From Selenomonadales bacterium (GTDB lineage: Bacteria; Bacillota; Negativicutes; Sporomusales; UBA7701), in assembly GCA_029976065.1 (NCBI GenBank), contig JARKNV010000072.1, positions 1 through 64,000 on the forward strand: DNA of 64,000 nt, in the 5' to 3' direction. Positions 24,796 to 33,493 of this stretch are shown piece by piece (positions within the stretch are counted from its first letter, which is position 1; every line of letters starts with the position of its first letter). A model generated the notes under the pieces. The model saw only the letters and a program-made list of their open reading frames with translations, searched no databases and had not been told where the DNA came from. The position numbers and the translations under genes are program-made.

Positions 24796-25743
24796 ATGAA
24801 CAAAATAAGGACCATCTGCAGCGTCGGCACCGGGACCATGGGCCCGTACATGGCCGCGCTCTTCGCCCTGGCCGGCTACGACGTCCGCATGTTCGGCCGC
24901 AGCGCAGCGGGTGTGGAACGCGGCTTTCACGGCGTCCGCGCCTGCCTCGCTTCCTGCCGCGAGCACGGCCTCGTTTCCCCCGACCAGATTCCCGCCGCCG
25001 TCGCCCGGATACACGGGACGGCGGACCTGGGCGAAGCGGCCGCCGGCGCCGATTTCGTCATGGAGTCGGTGTCCGAGGACCTGGCGGTCAAGCGCCAGGT
25101 ATTCGCCGCCCTCGAAGAACTGTGCCCCGGGCATGCCATCTTCGCCTCCAACACCTCGGGGCTCAGCCCCACGGCCATCGCCACCGGCCTGAGGAACCCG
25201 GAAAGATTCGTCGCCGCCCACTTCCTCAATCCGCCTCACCTCATGGCCATCGTCGAGGTCGTCCCCGGCGAGGCCACTTCCCCGGCGACGCTGGACGCCG
25301 CCGGCGAGCTGCTGCGAAAAATCGGCAAAATCCCCGTCACCCTCAAGCGGGAGGCCCTCGGCTTCATCGCCAACCGCCTCCAGTTCGCCCTGCTCCGCGA
25401 AGCGCTCTCCCTCGTCGAGCAAGGCATCGCCACGGCGGAAACGGTGGATACGGCGATGGAACACCTAAGCCGCCGGCTGTCGGCGACCGGTCCGCTGAAA
25501 ACCGCCGACCTGGGCGGCCTGGACATCTTCCACAGCATCGCCGCCTACCTCCTGCCGGACCTCTGCGTCAGCGCCGCCCCGCCCCCGGCCCTTGCGGCCG
25601 CCAAGGAGCGCGGCGACCTGGGCGCGAAAACCGGCCGGGGCTTCTACGATTGGTCGGACGCCGCCAAACTCGCGGCCGTCAGGAAACACCGCGAAGCCGT
25701 CCTGGCGGAATGGCTCCGCCGGGACCGTACGTCGCCCTCCTGA
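24796..25743 (+). CDS. 3-hydroxyacyl-CoA dehydrogenase family protein
   Basis: A 315-aa NAD-dependent dehydrogenase. The N-terminal Rossmann domain starts ICSVGTGTMGPYMAALFALAGYDVRMFGR. VMESVSEDLAVKRQVFAAL and IFASNTSGLSPT carry the conserved serine/asparagine, and HFLNPPHLMAIVEVV holds the catalytic histidine. The C-terminal dimerisation domain includes GFIANRLQFALLREALSLVEQGIAT and KTGRGFYDW. The family covers 3-hydroxybutyryl-CoA dehydrogenase and lambda-crystallin/L-gulonate dehydrogenase; the second group fits the HFLNPP variant equally well, so the substrate is open. GGGGAGG precedes the ATG at 24796. It is a single gene, divergent from the sirtuin. Confidence 0.88.
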   Translation: MNKIRTICSVGTGTMGPYMAALFALAGYDVRMFGRSAAGVERGFHGVRACLASCREHGLVSPDQIPAAVARIHGTADLGEAAAGADFVMESVSEDLAVKRQVFAALEELCPGHAIFASNTSGLSPTAIATGLRNPERFVAAHFLNPPHLMAIVEVVPGEATSPATLDAAGELLRKIGKIPVTLKREALGFIANRLQFALLREALSLVEQGIATAETVDTAMEHLSRRLSATGPLKTADLGGLDIFHSIAAYLLPDLCVSAAPPPALAAAKERGDLGAKTGRGFYDWSDAAKLAAVRKHREAVLAEWLRRDRTSPS

Positions 25744-25818
25744 CAATAAACCTGCGTCATTCCCGTAGTCTCAAGAGCGGTCCTCAGTTGTTCCCCTCGT
25801 TCCCCGCATATCTGCGAA

Positions 25819-26050
25819 AGGCTGGCTAGAAAGCCCCAGATGCAAGGCGCACCGGATAAGCAGGCACACGACGCTTCAGCGTCGATGTGGTCGCTTATAC
25901 CCGAAAGGGTGCGAGCGTGCCGCGACGCGTACTCGAACGTACGCTAGCAAACGCTCTGAGGAGCAAGTGCGCAAGTTCTTAGCGCGGAGCGCTTAGAACT
26001 GCGGCCTGCCCCCTGCGGGTGCGCCGCAGCTGGGGCTTTATCGCCAGCCT
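25819..26050 (-). repeat. Structured intergenic repeat, copy B (232 nt, reverse)
   Basis: It has the same length as copy A and is very close to it when read on the minus strand. The terminal arms are fully complementary here (GGCTGGC / GCCAGCC, AAAGCCCCA / TGGGGCTTT), where copy A has mismatches. Internal loops differ (GCGTACGTTCGAGTACGC; GACGCTGAAGCGTC) while stems are kept. It fills the gap between two convergent genes and ends eight bases before the larA stop. Confidence 0.88.
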
Positions 26051-26057
26051 CTACGTA

Positions 26058-27335
26058 TCACCTGCCAACTACAACAGGGAGCATATCCGGGGCGTGGGTC
26101 AGCACCGTCACCTTCGCCCCCGGCCCCTTGGCCGCCAGTGCCGCGTCCAGCGCCGCCTGCACGCTGGCGAACGGCGTGAACCCCAGCTTTTCCGCCTCGG
26201 CGGCTCCAATGCCGCCCGAGACGAAATACACCGTCTCCCGCTCCTTCACCTGCGCCCAGGCAATCGCCAGCGCCGCCGCCACCTCGTCGTGGAGCCGCTT
26301 GCACGTCACCATGTCGCGGATATCGCACGACGGCTTGGCCGTATAATCCAGCATCTCGCCGTGGGTCACCGCCACCCCCTCGTAGCAGGGCGTCACGAGA
26401 ATGATAATCCCCCCCGCCTTCACGGCCAGGTCGGACGGGTAAAGCGTCTTGTGGGCCTGCCAGAACTCCAGGTCGCAGGGATGGGAGCTCGACACCACGA
26501 TATCCGCCTCCTGCGGCACCTCCACCGCGTACACCGCCTTGGAAAGCTCCACGCCCTTATTGAACGATTCGACCACGTCGCCGAAGAACGCCCCCACGAC
26601 CTCACCGTGGCGGTTCAGCACCGTGTTGAAAATCGTGTTCAGGCCGATGCTGCGGGCGATCTCGTTCAGTTCGCGGCGCACCGGGTTGTCGGTCACGCCC
26701 AAATAAGAACGCGGCGCTCGCACGCTCAGCAGGTGCGTCTCCGCCGTCGTCCGCTCGCCGGAAATGCCGGGCTGGACGATCTTCGCCCCGCCGGCGAAGC
26801 CGGGGATGTGGTGAGGCACGATGCTGCCCACGCCGATCTTGAAATCGGCCTCGTACGCCTCGCGGTTCACCGCCACGAACGTCCCGTTGGCCGTCGTCCC
26901 CAGCTCGACAAGCTCCGCCGGGTTCTTGTAGTCATGGTTGACTACGCGCACCCGCCGGACCACCTCGGGACCGAACTTGGCGGCGATCTCCTCCGCCGTC
27001 ATGAAACGGTGGGTTCCGAGGGCGATGATCACCGCCACCTGCCCGTCACCCACCCCGGCGGCGTTCAGCTCGTCGAGGAGGATGGGGATGATCTTGTCGG
27101 CCGGCGTCAGGCGGGTGTTGTCGTCGGCGACGATCACGACCCGCTTCGCTCCCTTCGCCAGCTCGCGCAGCGGCTTCGAGGCGATCGGCGCGTTCACCGC
27201 CCGCAGCACCTCGGCCTTCACGTCGGCCACCGGCGGCACGTCCTTGGGCGAATACACCCCCAGCAGGTTTGCGGCCGGGATGCTCACCTCCACCGTATCC
27301 CTGCCGTAGGGCAGCTTCACGTTTATCGCGGCCAC
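26058..27335 (-). CDS. larA: Nickel-pincer 2-hydroxyacid racemase family protein (LarA-like)
   Basis: A 425-aa LarA-family protein. The lactate racemase uses a nickel-pincer nucleotide tethered to a lysine. The matching residues are present: DDNTRLTP near the N-terminus, the histidine in LGTHRFMT, HHIPGFAGGAKIVQPGI (the tethering lysine in GGAK and a nickel/substrate histidine before it) and AETHLLSVRAP. Family members act on lactate and several other 2-hydroxyacids. The cofactor genes larB, larC and larE are not in the window. It starts with GTG and follows a pdxA-type gene by 16 bases, suggesting the two act on related hydroxyacid substrates. Confidence 0.88.
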   Translation of the reverse strand: MAAINVKLPYGRDTVEVSIPAANLLGVYSPKDVPPVADVKAEVLRAVNAPIASKPLRELAKGAKRVVIVADDNTRLTPADKIIPILLDELNAAGVGDGQVAVIIALGTHRFMTAEEIAAKFGPEVVRRVRVVNHDYKNPAELVELGTTANGTFVAVNREAYEADFKIGVGSIVPHHIPGFAGGAKIVQPGISGERTTAETHLLSVRAPRSYLGVTDNPVRRELNEIARSIGLNTIFNTVLNRHGEVVGAFFGDVVESFNKGVELSKAVYAVEVPQEADIVVSSSHPCDLEFWQAHKTLYPSDLAVKAGGIIILVTPCYEGVAVTHGEMLDYTAKPSCDIRDMVTCKRLHDEVAAALAIAWAQVKERETVYFVSGGIGAAEAEKLGFTPFASVQAALDAALAAKGPGAKVTVLTHAPDMLPVVVGR

Positions 27336-27351
27336 GTCCGGCCCCCCTCTC

Positions 27352-28344
27352 CTATTTGCCCTGGCCCGCCATCTTGGCGGCCAGATAAATCGATTCGCTC
27401 ATGCTGCGGGAATCGGCCGTGCCCTTGCCCGCCTTGCCGAAAACGGTACCGTGGTCCACCGACGTACGGACGAACGGCAGGCCGACGGTCACGTTGACCC
27501 CCTCCTCGAACCCCAGCACCTTCAGCGGGATATGGCCCTGGTCGTGGTACATCACCACCACGATGTCGAAATGGTTCTTGAGCGCCGCGCGGTAAAACAC
27601 CGTATCGGGCGGCACCGGGCCGGTCACGTCGAAGCCCCGCCCCTTGGCCTCCTCGATCGCCGGGATGATCTCCTTGATCTCCTCGTCGCCGAACAGCCCG
27701 CCCTCGCCCGAATGGGGGTTGAGGCCGGCCACGGCGATGCGCGGCTTGGCGAAGCCCAGCTGCCTGGCGGCCAGGTCGGCCAGCTCGATGACCCGCAGCA
27801 CCCGCTCCTTCTTCACCAGATCGCACGCCTGGCGGAGCGACACGTGGGTCGTCACGTGGATGACCCTCAGCGGCCCGCCGGTCAGCATCATCGCGTACCC
27901 CTTGGTGTTCGACAGGTCGCCGAGAATCTCGGTATGGCCGGGGTAATGGTAGCCGCCGGCGTTCAATGCCTCCTTGTGAAGCGGCGCGGTCGCGATGGCG
28001 GTGATCTCGCCCTTCATCGCCAGCTCCACCCCCTTGGCCACATATTCGAATGCCGCCTTGCCGGCGCGGGCGTCCACCGTGGCGAACGGCAGGTCGAGCG
28101 GCAAATTCTTCAGATCGAGGACATCCACCGTCCCGTACGCGAACGCGGCCTCAGCCACATTTTCGATCGCCCGGAACTTCAGCGGCAGCTTCACGATCCC
28201 CGCCGCCCGCTCCATGATGCCCAAGTCGCCGATGACCAGCGGCCGGCAGACGTCGTAAACCCCTTTGTCGTCAAGCGCCTTGACGATGATCTCCGGGCCG
28301 GCGCCGGTGGCGTCGCCCATGGTGATGCCGATGATCGGTTTCAT
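27352..28344 (-). CDS. PdxA-family 4-phosphate dehydrogenase (PdxA2-like)
   Basis: A 330-aa metal- and NAD-dependent dehydrogenase/decarboxylase of the PdxA family. It opens MKPIIGITMGDATGAGPEII and has the metal/substrate residues in HYPGHTEIL, GLNPHSGEGGLFG and MYHDQGHIPLK. Classical PdxA oxidises 4-hydroxythreonine 4-phosphate in vitamin B6 synthesis. PdxA2 members act on threonate or erythronate 4-phosphate and usually sit beside a DUF1537 kinase, which is absent here. Pairing with a LarA-type racemase points to sugar-acid or hydroxyacid catabolism rather than B6 synthesis, as an inference. The two genes form a short operon. Confidence 0.87.
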   Translation of the reverse strand: MKPIIGITMGDATGAGPEIIVKALDDKGVYDVCRPLVIGDLGIMERAAGIVKLPLKFRAIENVAEAAFAYGTVDVLDLKNLPLDLPFATVDARAGKAAFEYVAKGVELAMKGEITAIATAPLHKEALNAGGYHYPGHTEILGDLSNTKGYAMMLTGGPLRVIHVTTHVSLRQACDLVKKERVLRVIELADLAARQLGFAKPRIAVAGLNPHSGEGGLFGDEEIKEIIPAIEEAKGRGFDVTGPVPPDTVFYRAALKNHFDIVVVMYHDQGHIPLKVLGFEEGVNVTVGLPFVRTSVDHGTVFGKAGKGTADSRSMSESIYLAAKMAGQGK

Positions 28345-28401
28345 GATGGCTGCAACAACTCCTCATATATTTCTTTATATATTGCTCCGGGCAGCCGTAT
28401 T

Positions 28402-28431
28402 TTGCCAACGCCCGGCCTGATTTGCTATAAT
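28402..28431 (+). promoter_or_regulatory. Promoter of the phosphoesterase gene
   Basis: TTGCCA (28402-28407) and TATAAT (28426-28431) are separated by 18 bases, 35 bases before the ATG. Confidence 0.75.
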
Positions 28432-28465
28432 CTTAATATCGAATAATAACGCCGAAGGGACGCCC

Positions 28466-29155
28466 ATGAAAATATTCGCCATCGCCGACACCCACCTGTC
28501 CGGCAACCCGCCGAAAAAGCCCATGTCCGTCTTCGGCGACCGCTGGCTCGGCCACTGGGACAAAATCAAAACCGACTGGCAGGCGCGCGTCGCCCCCGAG
28601 GACACCGTCCTCGTCGCCGGCGACATCTCCTGGGCCATGAAGCTGCCCGAAGCCCTGCCCGACCTCGCGGAAATCGCCGCCCTGCCGGGGCGGAAAATCC
28701 TCGTCCGCGGCAACCACGACTACTGGTGGCAGACGCTCGCCAAGATGAACGCCGCCACCGGCGGCTCCTTCACCTTTCTCCAGAACACCTTTGCCCCCGC
28801 CGGCGAATGGGCGGTGTGCGGCAGCCGCGGCTGGCTGCTGCCCGGCGACGCCGCCTTCGGCGAAGAGGACGAAGCCATCTACCGCCGCGAACTCCTGCGC
28901 GTGCGGGCCTCGCTGGCCGCCGCCAAGGGCGCCGGCTACAGCCGCATCATCCTCATGCTCCACTACCCGCCCCGCACCGGCCCCGAGCCCAGCGGCTTCA
29001 ACGACCTCATGGCCGAATTCGGCGTGGCGGTCTGCGTCTACGGCCACCTCCACAACGAGGCGGTCACCACCGCCCCCGTCGGCGACTTTAACGGCACCAT
29101 GCATTACCTTGTATCTTGTGATGCCCTGGACTTCAAGCTTCTGCAGATTATCTAG
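28466..29155 (+). CDS. Calcineurin-like metallophosphoesterase
   Basis: A 229-aa binuclear metallophosphoesterase. The five family motifs are complete: IADTHL (D-x-H), VAGDISW (GD), VRGNHDYWW (GNHD), MLHYPP (H) and VYGHLHN (GHxH). These residues hold two metal ions for phosphoester cleavage. It is cytosolic, with no signal peptide or membrane segment. It precedes the DUF2164 gene by 18 bases, so the two are probably co-transcribed from the promoter at 28402. The physiological substrate cannot be told from sequence. Confidence 0.9.
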   Translation: MKIFAIADTHLSGNPPKKPMSVFGDRWLGHWDKIKTDWQARVAPEDTVLVAGDISWAMKLPEALPDLAEIAALPGRKILVRGNHDYWWQTLAKMNAATGGSFTFLQNTFAPAGEWAVCGSRGWLLPGDAAFGEEDEAIYRRELLRVRASLAAAKGAGYSRIILMLHYPPRTGPEPSGFNDLMAEFGVAVCVYGHLHNEAVTTAPVGDFNGTMHYLVSCDALDFKLLQII

Positions 29156-29173
29156 GGAGGCTGGGCAGCGAAT

Positions 29174-29407
29174 ATGAAACCCGTCGAACTGAGCAAAGAA
29201 ACGAAACAGGACCTCATCGGCAGCCTCAAGGAATACTTCGCCCGCGAGCGCGACGAGGAGCTCAGCGATTTCCAGGCCGCGGCCGTGCTCGCCTTCATCC
29301 TCGAAACCGTCGGCCCCCATATTTACAACCAGGCGGTCGCCGACGCCCACGCCCTCATGACCGACAGGCTCGACGACCTGTACGGCCTCGAAAAGCGGCC
29401 CCGGTAG
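29174..29407 (+). CDS. DUF2164 family protein (77 aa)
   Basis: A small, acidic, helical protein matching the DUF2164 pattern (LSKETKQDLIGSLKEYFARERDEELSDFQAAAVLAFILETVGPHIYNQAVADAHALM). The core E-x-x-D-x-G-x-x-x-A-x-x-x-L-x-F-x-x-E-x-x-G-P-x-x-Y-N-x-A is largely visible. The function of the family is unknown. GGGAGG precedes the ATG. It is the second gene of the phosphoesterase pair and ends two bases before the stop of a convergent gene, leaving no room for a terminator between them. Confidence 0.8.
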   Translation: MKPVELSKETKQDLIGSLKEYFARERDEELSDFQAAAVLAFILETVGPHIYNQAVADAHALMTDRLDDLYGLEKRPR

Positions 29408-29409
29408 CC

Positions 29410-30528
29410 TTAAAACGTCATCACGTCCGGGTTCTCCCAGCGGCGGGCGTTGGCAAGGATGATGTCCACCAGCCCCTGCGCCCCCTCCTTGACGACGTTG
29501 TACACCGGCACCTTCACGGCGTTGCGCACCGCCACCTGCAGGCGGACGAAATCCACGAACGCCGGCTTGTACGCCTTGCTTTCCACCCGGTACTCGGGAT
29601 AAAAGGGATTTATCGTCACCGCCAGCAGCGGCACCCGCTTGACGACACCCGCCACCGCCCCGTTCTTCTCCGCGGCTTCCAGCAGCTCGTGGTAAACCAC
29701 CGGATTGCCGCTCACCAGCAGCTTCACCGGATCGGCGAACGCCAGCAGGAAAGGACGCGGCTTCTCCGCCAGCCGGTCGGCGAGGTGCCGGAGGGCCCGT
29801 TCGCCGATAACGCCCGGCACATATAAATACGCATAACGCGTCATCGGTTCGGCGAGCACCTGGTCGACGTCCTTCTCCGTCAGCAGCGAGGACAGCGGCC
29901 AGGTTTTCAGTTCGTCAAGGTCCTCATCCAGCAGCGTCACCTGGGTAAGCTGCTTTTCGGCCAGCTCCAGCGCCCGCGGCACCGCCGGCAGTGTCGACAG
30001 CCGCCAGATGACGCCCGTCTCCTGGGCGAGGCGGGGGATATCCGGCGTCCGCGAAGCACCCGTCGCCAGGATGAACCCGTCCGTCTCCACCATCGGCGCG
30101 ATGCGGTTCAGCGCGCCGTCGAAAATCGTCGCCCCCGGCCCCAGGCGAGTAAGAATCCCGGCCAGTTCGCGCACCTCGGTGCTCTTGTTGGGGCCGGCCG
30201 TCACCACCAGGCCGCTGGCCGTCACCCTGGCGATATGGATGCGGCCCAGGGGGGTCTGGATGGCCGTCGCCTGGATCGGGCTCAGCCTGGCGGTGCTCAC
30301 CTCCAGGCACTTCTCCGCCGTCGCCACCACGTCGCCCGGTTCCACCCGCAGTTTGGGCTTCGGCAGGCCGGTAACGTTGTCGATATTCTCGCCGTCGTAG
30401 CCGATGCTCGTTAGGCAGAAGCCCACGTCGCGCGCCCGCAGCTCCTGCATGATGGCGGCGGTGGCCGTCGTCTTGCCCGTATTCTTGGCCGTGCCGGCGA
30501 TTCCCAGCCTGATTTCCAGCAATACCAT
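29410..30528 (-). CDS. P-loop NTPase of unknown role
   Basis: About 372 aa with an N-terminal Walker A in GIAGTAKNTGKTTATAAIM, of the DTBS/MobB-like deviant P-loop kind. A long alpha/beta region follows with FDGALNRIAPM (possible Walker B region) and VSGNPVVYHELLEAAEKN. No transmembrane segment is seen. It lies downstream of the B12-mutase operon on the same strand, behind a terminator, so co-regulation is possible but not direct. Reactivating or maturation ATPases accompany some B12 aminomutases, and such a role here is only a guess. The start is ambiguous: GTG 30531, ATG 30528 or TTG 30522. Confidence 0.7.
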   Translation of the reverse strand: MVLLEIRLGIAGTAKNTGKTTATAAIMQELRARDVGFCLTSIGYDGENIDNVTGLPKPKLRVEPGDVVATAEKCLEVSTARLSPIQATAIQTPLGRIHIARVTASGLVVTAGPNKSTEVRELAGILTRLGPGATIFDGALNRIAPMVETDGFILATGASRTPDIPRLAQETGVIWRLSTLPAVPRALELAEKQLTQVTLLDEDLDELKTWPLSSLLTEKDVDQVLAEPMTRYAYLYVPGVIGERALRHLADRLAEKPRPFLLAFADPVKLLVSGNPVVYHELLEAAEKNGAVAGVVKRVPLLAVTINPFYPEYRVESKAYKPAFVDFVRLQVAVRNAVKVPVYNVVKEGAQGLVDIILANARRWENPDVMTF

Positions 30529-30563
30529 CACCTGCCGATAATAATAGCAATAATTAATTCCGC

Positions 30564-30634
30564 GGCCGGCCGGCCAAGCCCTGCCGGCCGGCCAATTTTT
30601 ATACGCAAAAGACGCAGGGGAAATCCCCCGCGCC
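30564..30634. terminator. Two hairpins after the mutase operon
   Basis: GGCCGGCCGG / CCGGCCGGCC (30564-30593) carries a T run on the plus side. CGCAGGGG / CCCCCGCG (about 30613-30632) is followed on the minus strand by TTTTGCGT and would terminate the operon that ends with the FAD oxidoreductase. Confidence 0.65.
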
Positions 30635-30695
30635 CTTTAAACCTGCTTCCCTGCGGCTGCGCAGACGGACTTCCTGCCCAGCCGCCCCAGTATCG

Positions 30696-31997
30696 CTATC
30701 CCAACGCTTTGGCGAAGAAGCCCGTCATCCCGGCATCCGCGACCCGTTTCTGGATTGCCGCCACGTCGGTCGTGTACAGGTTCTTCTCCTTCATGCGCTC
30801 GAAATACACCGACCCGGAGAAAGTGTACTTCTTCGTCAGCCCTTCCTTGGTCTGCATGCTCGCCCGCACGTGGGCGATGGCGTCGCCGCAGGCCAGGCTT
30901 TCCGATATGACCGCCGGCTCCTTCCCGAACGCCGCCCGGGCGGCGTTGTGCCCCGCCAGCGCGCCGGTGATGATCGCCTCGGTGTGGCCGACCAGCAGCC
31001 CCGCCTTCTCGCCGCCGCAGAACACGTTGTCCAGCCCTTCCACCTTCAGGGCGTTGTCGCGCGGCAGCATCCCCAGATAGCGCATCGAATTGCCGATGCC
31101 GCCGGAATACGGGTCCTCGAAGCGGGAATTTTCGAAGCCGGGAATCTGGCGGAGGATATCCAGCGGGTAATAGGCGGTCATCAGCTTGGCGTGGCCGGTG
31201 TCCAGCAGGATGACGTTCTCGGCGAATTCCTTCAGCGCGTACTGCTGGCAGGCCTTCTGGCCCAGCGACTCCATGCTCTTGCGCAGGCTTGCCGGGATGG
31301 GCACGACCACTACCCCGGTGCGGTCGAGCTGCTCGTGAATCTCCTTGGACAGCGAGTCCTTGTGCAGCTTGCACGAGCCGCTCATCGCCCCCAGCGTGCC
31401 GTCGGCCTTCTGGCCCATGATCTCCGTCACCCCGGCCTTGGCCGCGATCGAGAACCGCGGTCCGAAGGTCGGGCAGCGGTAAATGCACATCGCGCAGCCG
31501 TTGCCGTACTTCATGCAGTTGCCTTGCGGCCCGGCGGTGCCGGCCGCGTCCACGAAGGCGTCGCCGCTGACCGTGACGTCGCCCTCGCCGTGATGGCCCT
31601 CGGCGATAACCTTGGTGATTCTGTTCCCGTCCTTCTCGATATCCTTCACCCGGCAGTGCAGATGCAGCTTGACGCCGGCGCTTTCCAGCGCCTTGCGCAC
31701 CGCCGGCTCGATCAGCGCCACGTCGTACAGCGTGACGTGCTTATGTCCGGGGAACTCGATATTCTTGTGCCTGGCGTTGGCATCCGCCACCTTGAAGAGC
31801 TCGCCGCCTTCCATGGCCAGCATCTCCTCGGTGGCGGTGAAACGGCCATTGTTGCGCATGATGCCGCCCACCAGGCCGGTACCCAGCAGCATGTCGGCCC
31901 GCTCGAACAATTCGACCTCGCAGCCCGCCTTGCGGGCCGCCAGAGCCGCCGAGGAGCCCGCCCAGCCGCCGCCGACTACGACTACCTTCTTAGCCAT
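30696..31997 (-). CDS. FAD-dependent oxidoreductase with cysteine cluster motif
   Basis: A 433-aa flavoprotein. The N-terminus is a dinucleotide-binding fold (VVVVGGGWAGSSAALAARKAGCEVELFER), and a C-terminal FAD segment reads LDNVFCGGEKAGLLVGHTEAIITGALAGHNAAR. In the middle (about residues 160-178) NCMKYGNGC is followed by AMCIYRCPTFG, giving C-x2-C-x3-C-P with an extra upstream cysteine, the spacing expected for a 4Fe-4S cluster. It resembles the glucose-inhibited-division/FAD_oxidored class. It is the last gene of the B12-mutase operon, 17 bases after the PLP enzyme, so it probably oxidises or reduces an intermediate of that pathway. Confidence 0.83.
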   Translation of the reverse strand: MAKKVVVVGGGWAGSSAALAARKAGCEVELFERADMLLGTGLVGGIMRNNGRFTATEEMLAMEGGELFKVADANARHKNIEFPGHKHVTLYDVALIEPAVRKALESAGVKLHLHCRVKDIEKDGNRITKVIAEGHHGEGDVTVSGDAFVDAAGTAGPQGNCMKYGNGCAMCIYRCPTFGPRFSIAAKAGVTEIMGQKADGTLGAMSGSCKLHKDSLSKEIHEQLDRTGVVVVPIPASLRKSMESLGQKACQQYALKEFAENVILLDTGHAKLMTAYYPLDILRQIPGFENSRFEDPYSGGIGNSMRYLGMLPRDNALKVEGLDNVFCGGEKAGLLVGHTEAIITGALAGHNAARAAFGKEPAVISESLACGDAIAHVRASMQTKEGLTKKYTFSGSVYFERMKEKNLYTTDVAAIQKRVADAGMTGFFAKALG

Positions 31998-32014
31998 TTC
32001 CTAACCTCCCTCCG

Positions 32015-33478
32015 TCAGATCATCCCCACGTGCTTGGCCACTATTTCCATCAACTTGACCTGCGCCTTGATGCCGTAACGGAACACATCCTTCAGCAGGT
32101 TGCCCTTGCTGTCGGTCGTCGCCAGGTCGGGAGAAATATAGATGTTGCCGTCGTAGGCCACCGTCGGGATGACGCCCATCTGGGCCATGCCGGTCTGGAA
32201 AATGTTCGTGCCTGAATACATATCCTCGATCGCGAAGATCGGCAGCCCCATCTCCCCGTCCTTCCAGGTGTTCTCGTAGTTGACCTCGACCGCCCGCGAG
32301 TTGTAGGACTTGGTGATGATCAGCCCTGCCTTGATCGTCGGGTGGATCTTGTCGAACTCCTCCTTGACCACGTCGTACAGGTCGTCCACCGATTTCGTGT
32401 ACACCGACGGATTGTCGCGCAGCACCTTCAGCGCCTGAATCTGCGTCGCCAGCGCCTCCTTGCCGGGGTCGAACGTCACATACGCCGCCTTGCCGTACGA
32501 AGCCGTCGTGCCCCAACGGTCGCCGTGCAGGCCCATCGCCCGGCGGATCGGGACCATCACGTCCTCCTTGCCGATAATCAGGCCGCTCGTCGCGCAGCCA
32601 CTCGCCTTGTCCATCGAATAAATTATCACATCCGCGCCCGACTTGCGGATGTCGTGGCCGATCCCCGGCACGCCCCAGGCATTGTCGATCACGTACGGAA
32701 CGTTGAACTCTTTGCACAGCTTCGCGTACAGCTTCTGCAGCTTCGGCGTGCCGTCCTGGTCCTTCGCCGCGTAGCCGTAGCCCGGAGTCTCGTAGCCCAG
32801 CGACGTCATGCCTGTGAACATATTACCGTGCCGCTCGGCCACCTTCTTCATCGCCTCGTACGTTGCCTCCGGCTCCACCTTCGTCAGCAGCGGCACCGGG
32901 TGAAACTTGATGCCGTGCACCGGATAACGGGCGCCCACCAGCGGCACGATCAGCGTATCGAGATTATTCTGCCGCTTGCCGTAAAAGCCCAGTTCGCCCG
33001 GCGTCGTGCCGCGGTCGGCGATAATATCCTTGTATTTCCCGGGGAAAGGCCGGCCGTAACCGCCCTGGTGATGGAAATGCTTCTCCAGCGGCGCGATGTA
33101 ACGGGCCCGGTAATTGTCGCCGCGCCCCAGGGCCGGCGGCGTGAACAGCGAATCGAACGTCACCCACAGGCCGGCTTCGCAGGTGCTTGTCGGCGCGGCG
33201 TCATACTCGTCGCCGTAAATATCCTTGACAAGCTCGCGAATCTGGTCCACCATCCCCGCCAGCGGAATTACCTGTCTGCCAGCCTCCTCGCCGGCGTGCA
33301 TGATATCGTCCCTGAGCGGCGCCGGACAGCCGGAAATGCCGCCCGTCATCCCGAACTTGCCGCGCAGCTCCTTGGGGATGCCGATCTCGTCGGCGGCCGC
33401 CTTGGCCTCGGCGTAAATAGTCGGGATATTCATCTGGAGATACCTGTACATCTGGAACTTATACTTGAACTTGCCCAT
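32015..33478 (-). CDS. PLP-dependent enzyme, aminotransferase/lyase fold, substrate unknown
   Basis: A 487-aa fold-type I PLP enzyme. The likely Schiff-base lysine is in VIIYSMDKASGCATSG, preceded by the pyridine-nitrogen aspartate region VPYVIDNAWGVPG. TSTCEAGLWVTFDSLFTPP and PTVAYDGNIYISPDLATTD are other conserved-looking parts. The overall pattern resembles class V aminotransferases and SepCysS/SelA-type lyases more than classical transaminases. It sits between RidA, which hydrolyses enamine/imine products of PLP enzymes, and an FAD oxidoreductase, consistent with deamination or elimination on an amino-acid intermediate of the mutase pathway. Confidence 0.78.
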   Translation of the reverse strand: MGKFKYKFQMYRYLQMNIPTIYAEAKAAADEIGIPKELRGKFGMTGGISGCPAPLRDDIMHAGEEAGRQVIPLAGMVDQIRELVKDIYGDEYDAAPTSTCEAGLWVTFDSLFTPPALGRGDNYRARYIAPLEKHFHHQGGYGRPFPGKYKDIIADRGTTPGELGFYGKRQNNLDTLIVPLVGARYPVHGIKFHPVPLLTKVEPEATYEAMKKVAERHGNMFTGMTSLGYETPGYGYAAKDQDGTPKLQKLYAKLCKEFNVPYVIDNAWGVPGIGHDIRKSGADVIIYSMDKASGCATSGLIIGKEDVMVPIRRAMGLHGDRWGTTASYGKAAYVTFDPGKEALATQIQALKVLRDNPSVYTKSVDDLYDVVKEEFDKIHPTIKAGLIITKSYNSRAVEVNYENTWKDGEMGLPIFAIEDMYSGTNIFQTGMAQMGVIPTVAYDGNIYISPDLATTDSKGNLLKDVFRYGIKAQVKLMEIVAKHVGMI

Positions 33479-33493
33479 CGCCGTATCCCCCTT

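Noticed and set aside
23941..25464. A 507-aa minus-strand frame covering the sirtuin and the region antisense to the hydroxyacyl-CoA dehydrogenase
   Set aside because: Only the last 249 residues match the sirtuin family. The upstream part is antisense to a well-supported gene and lacks a ribosome-binding site.
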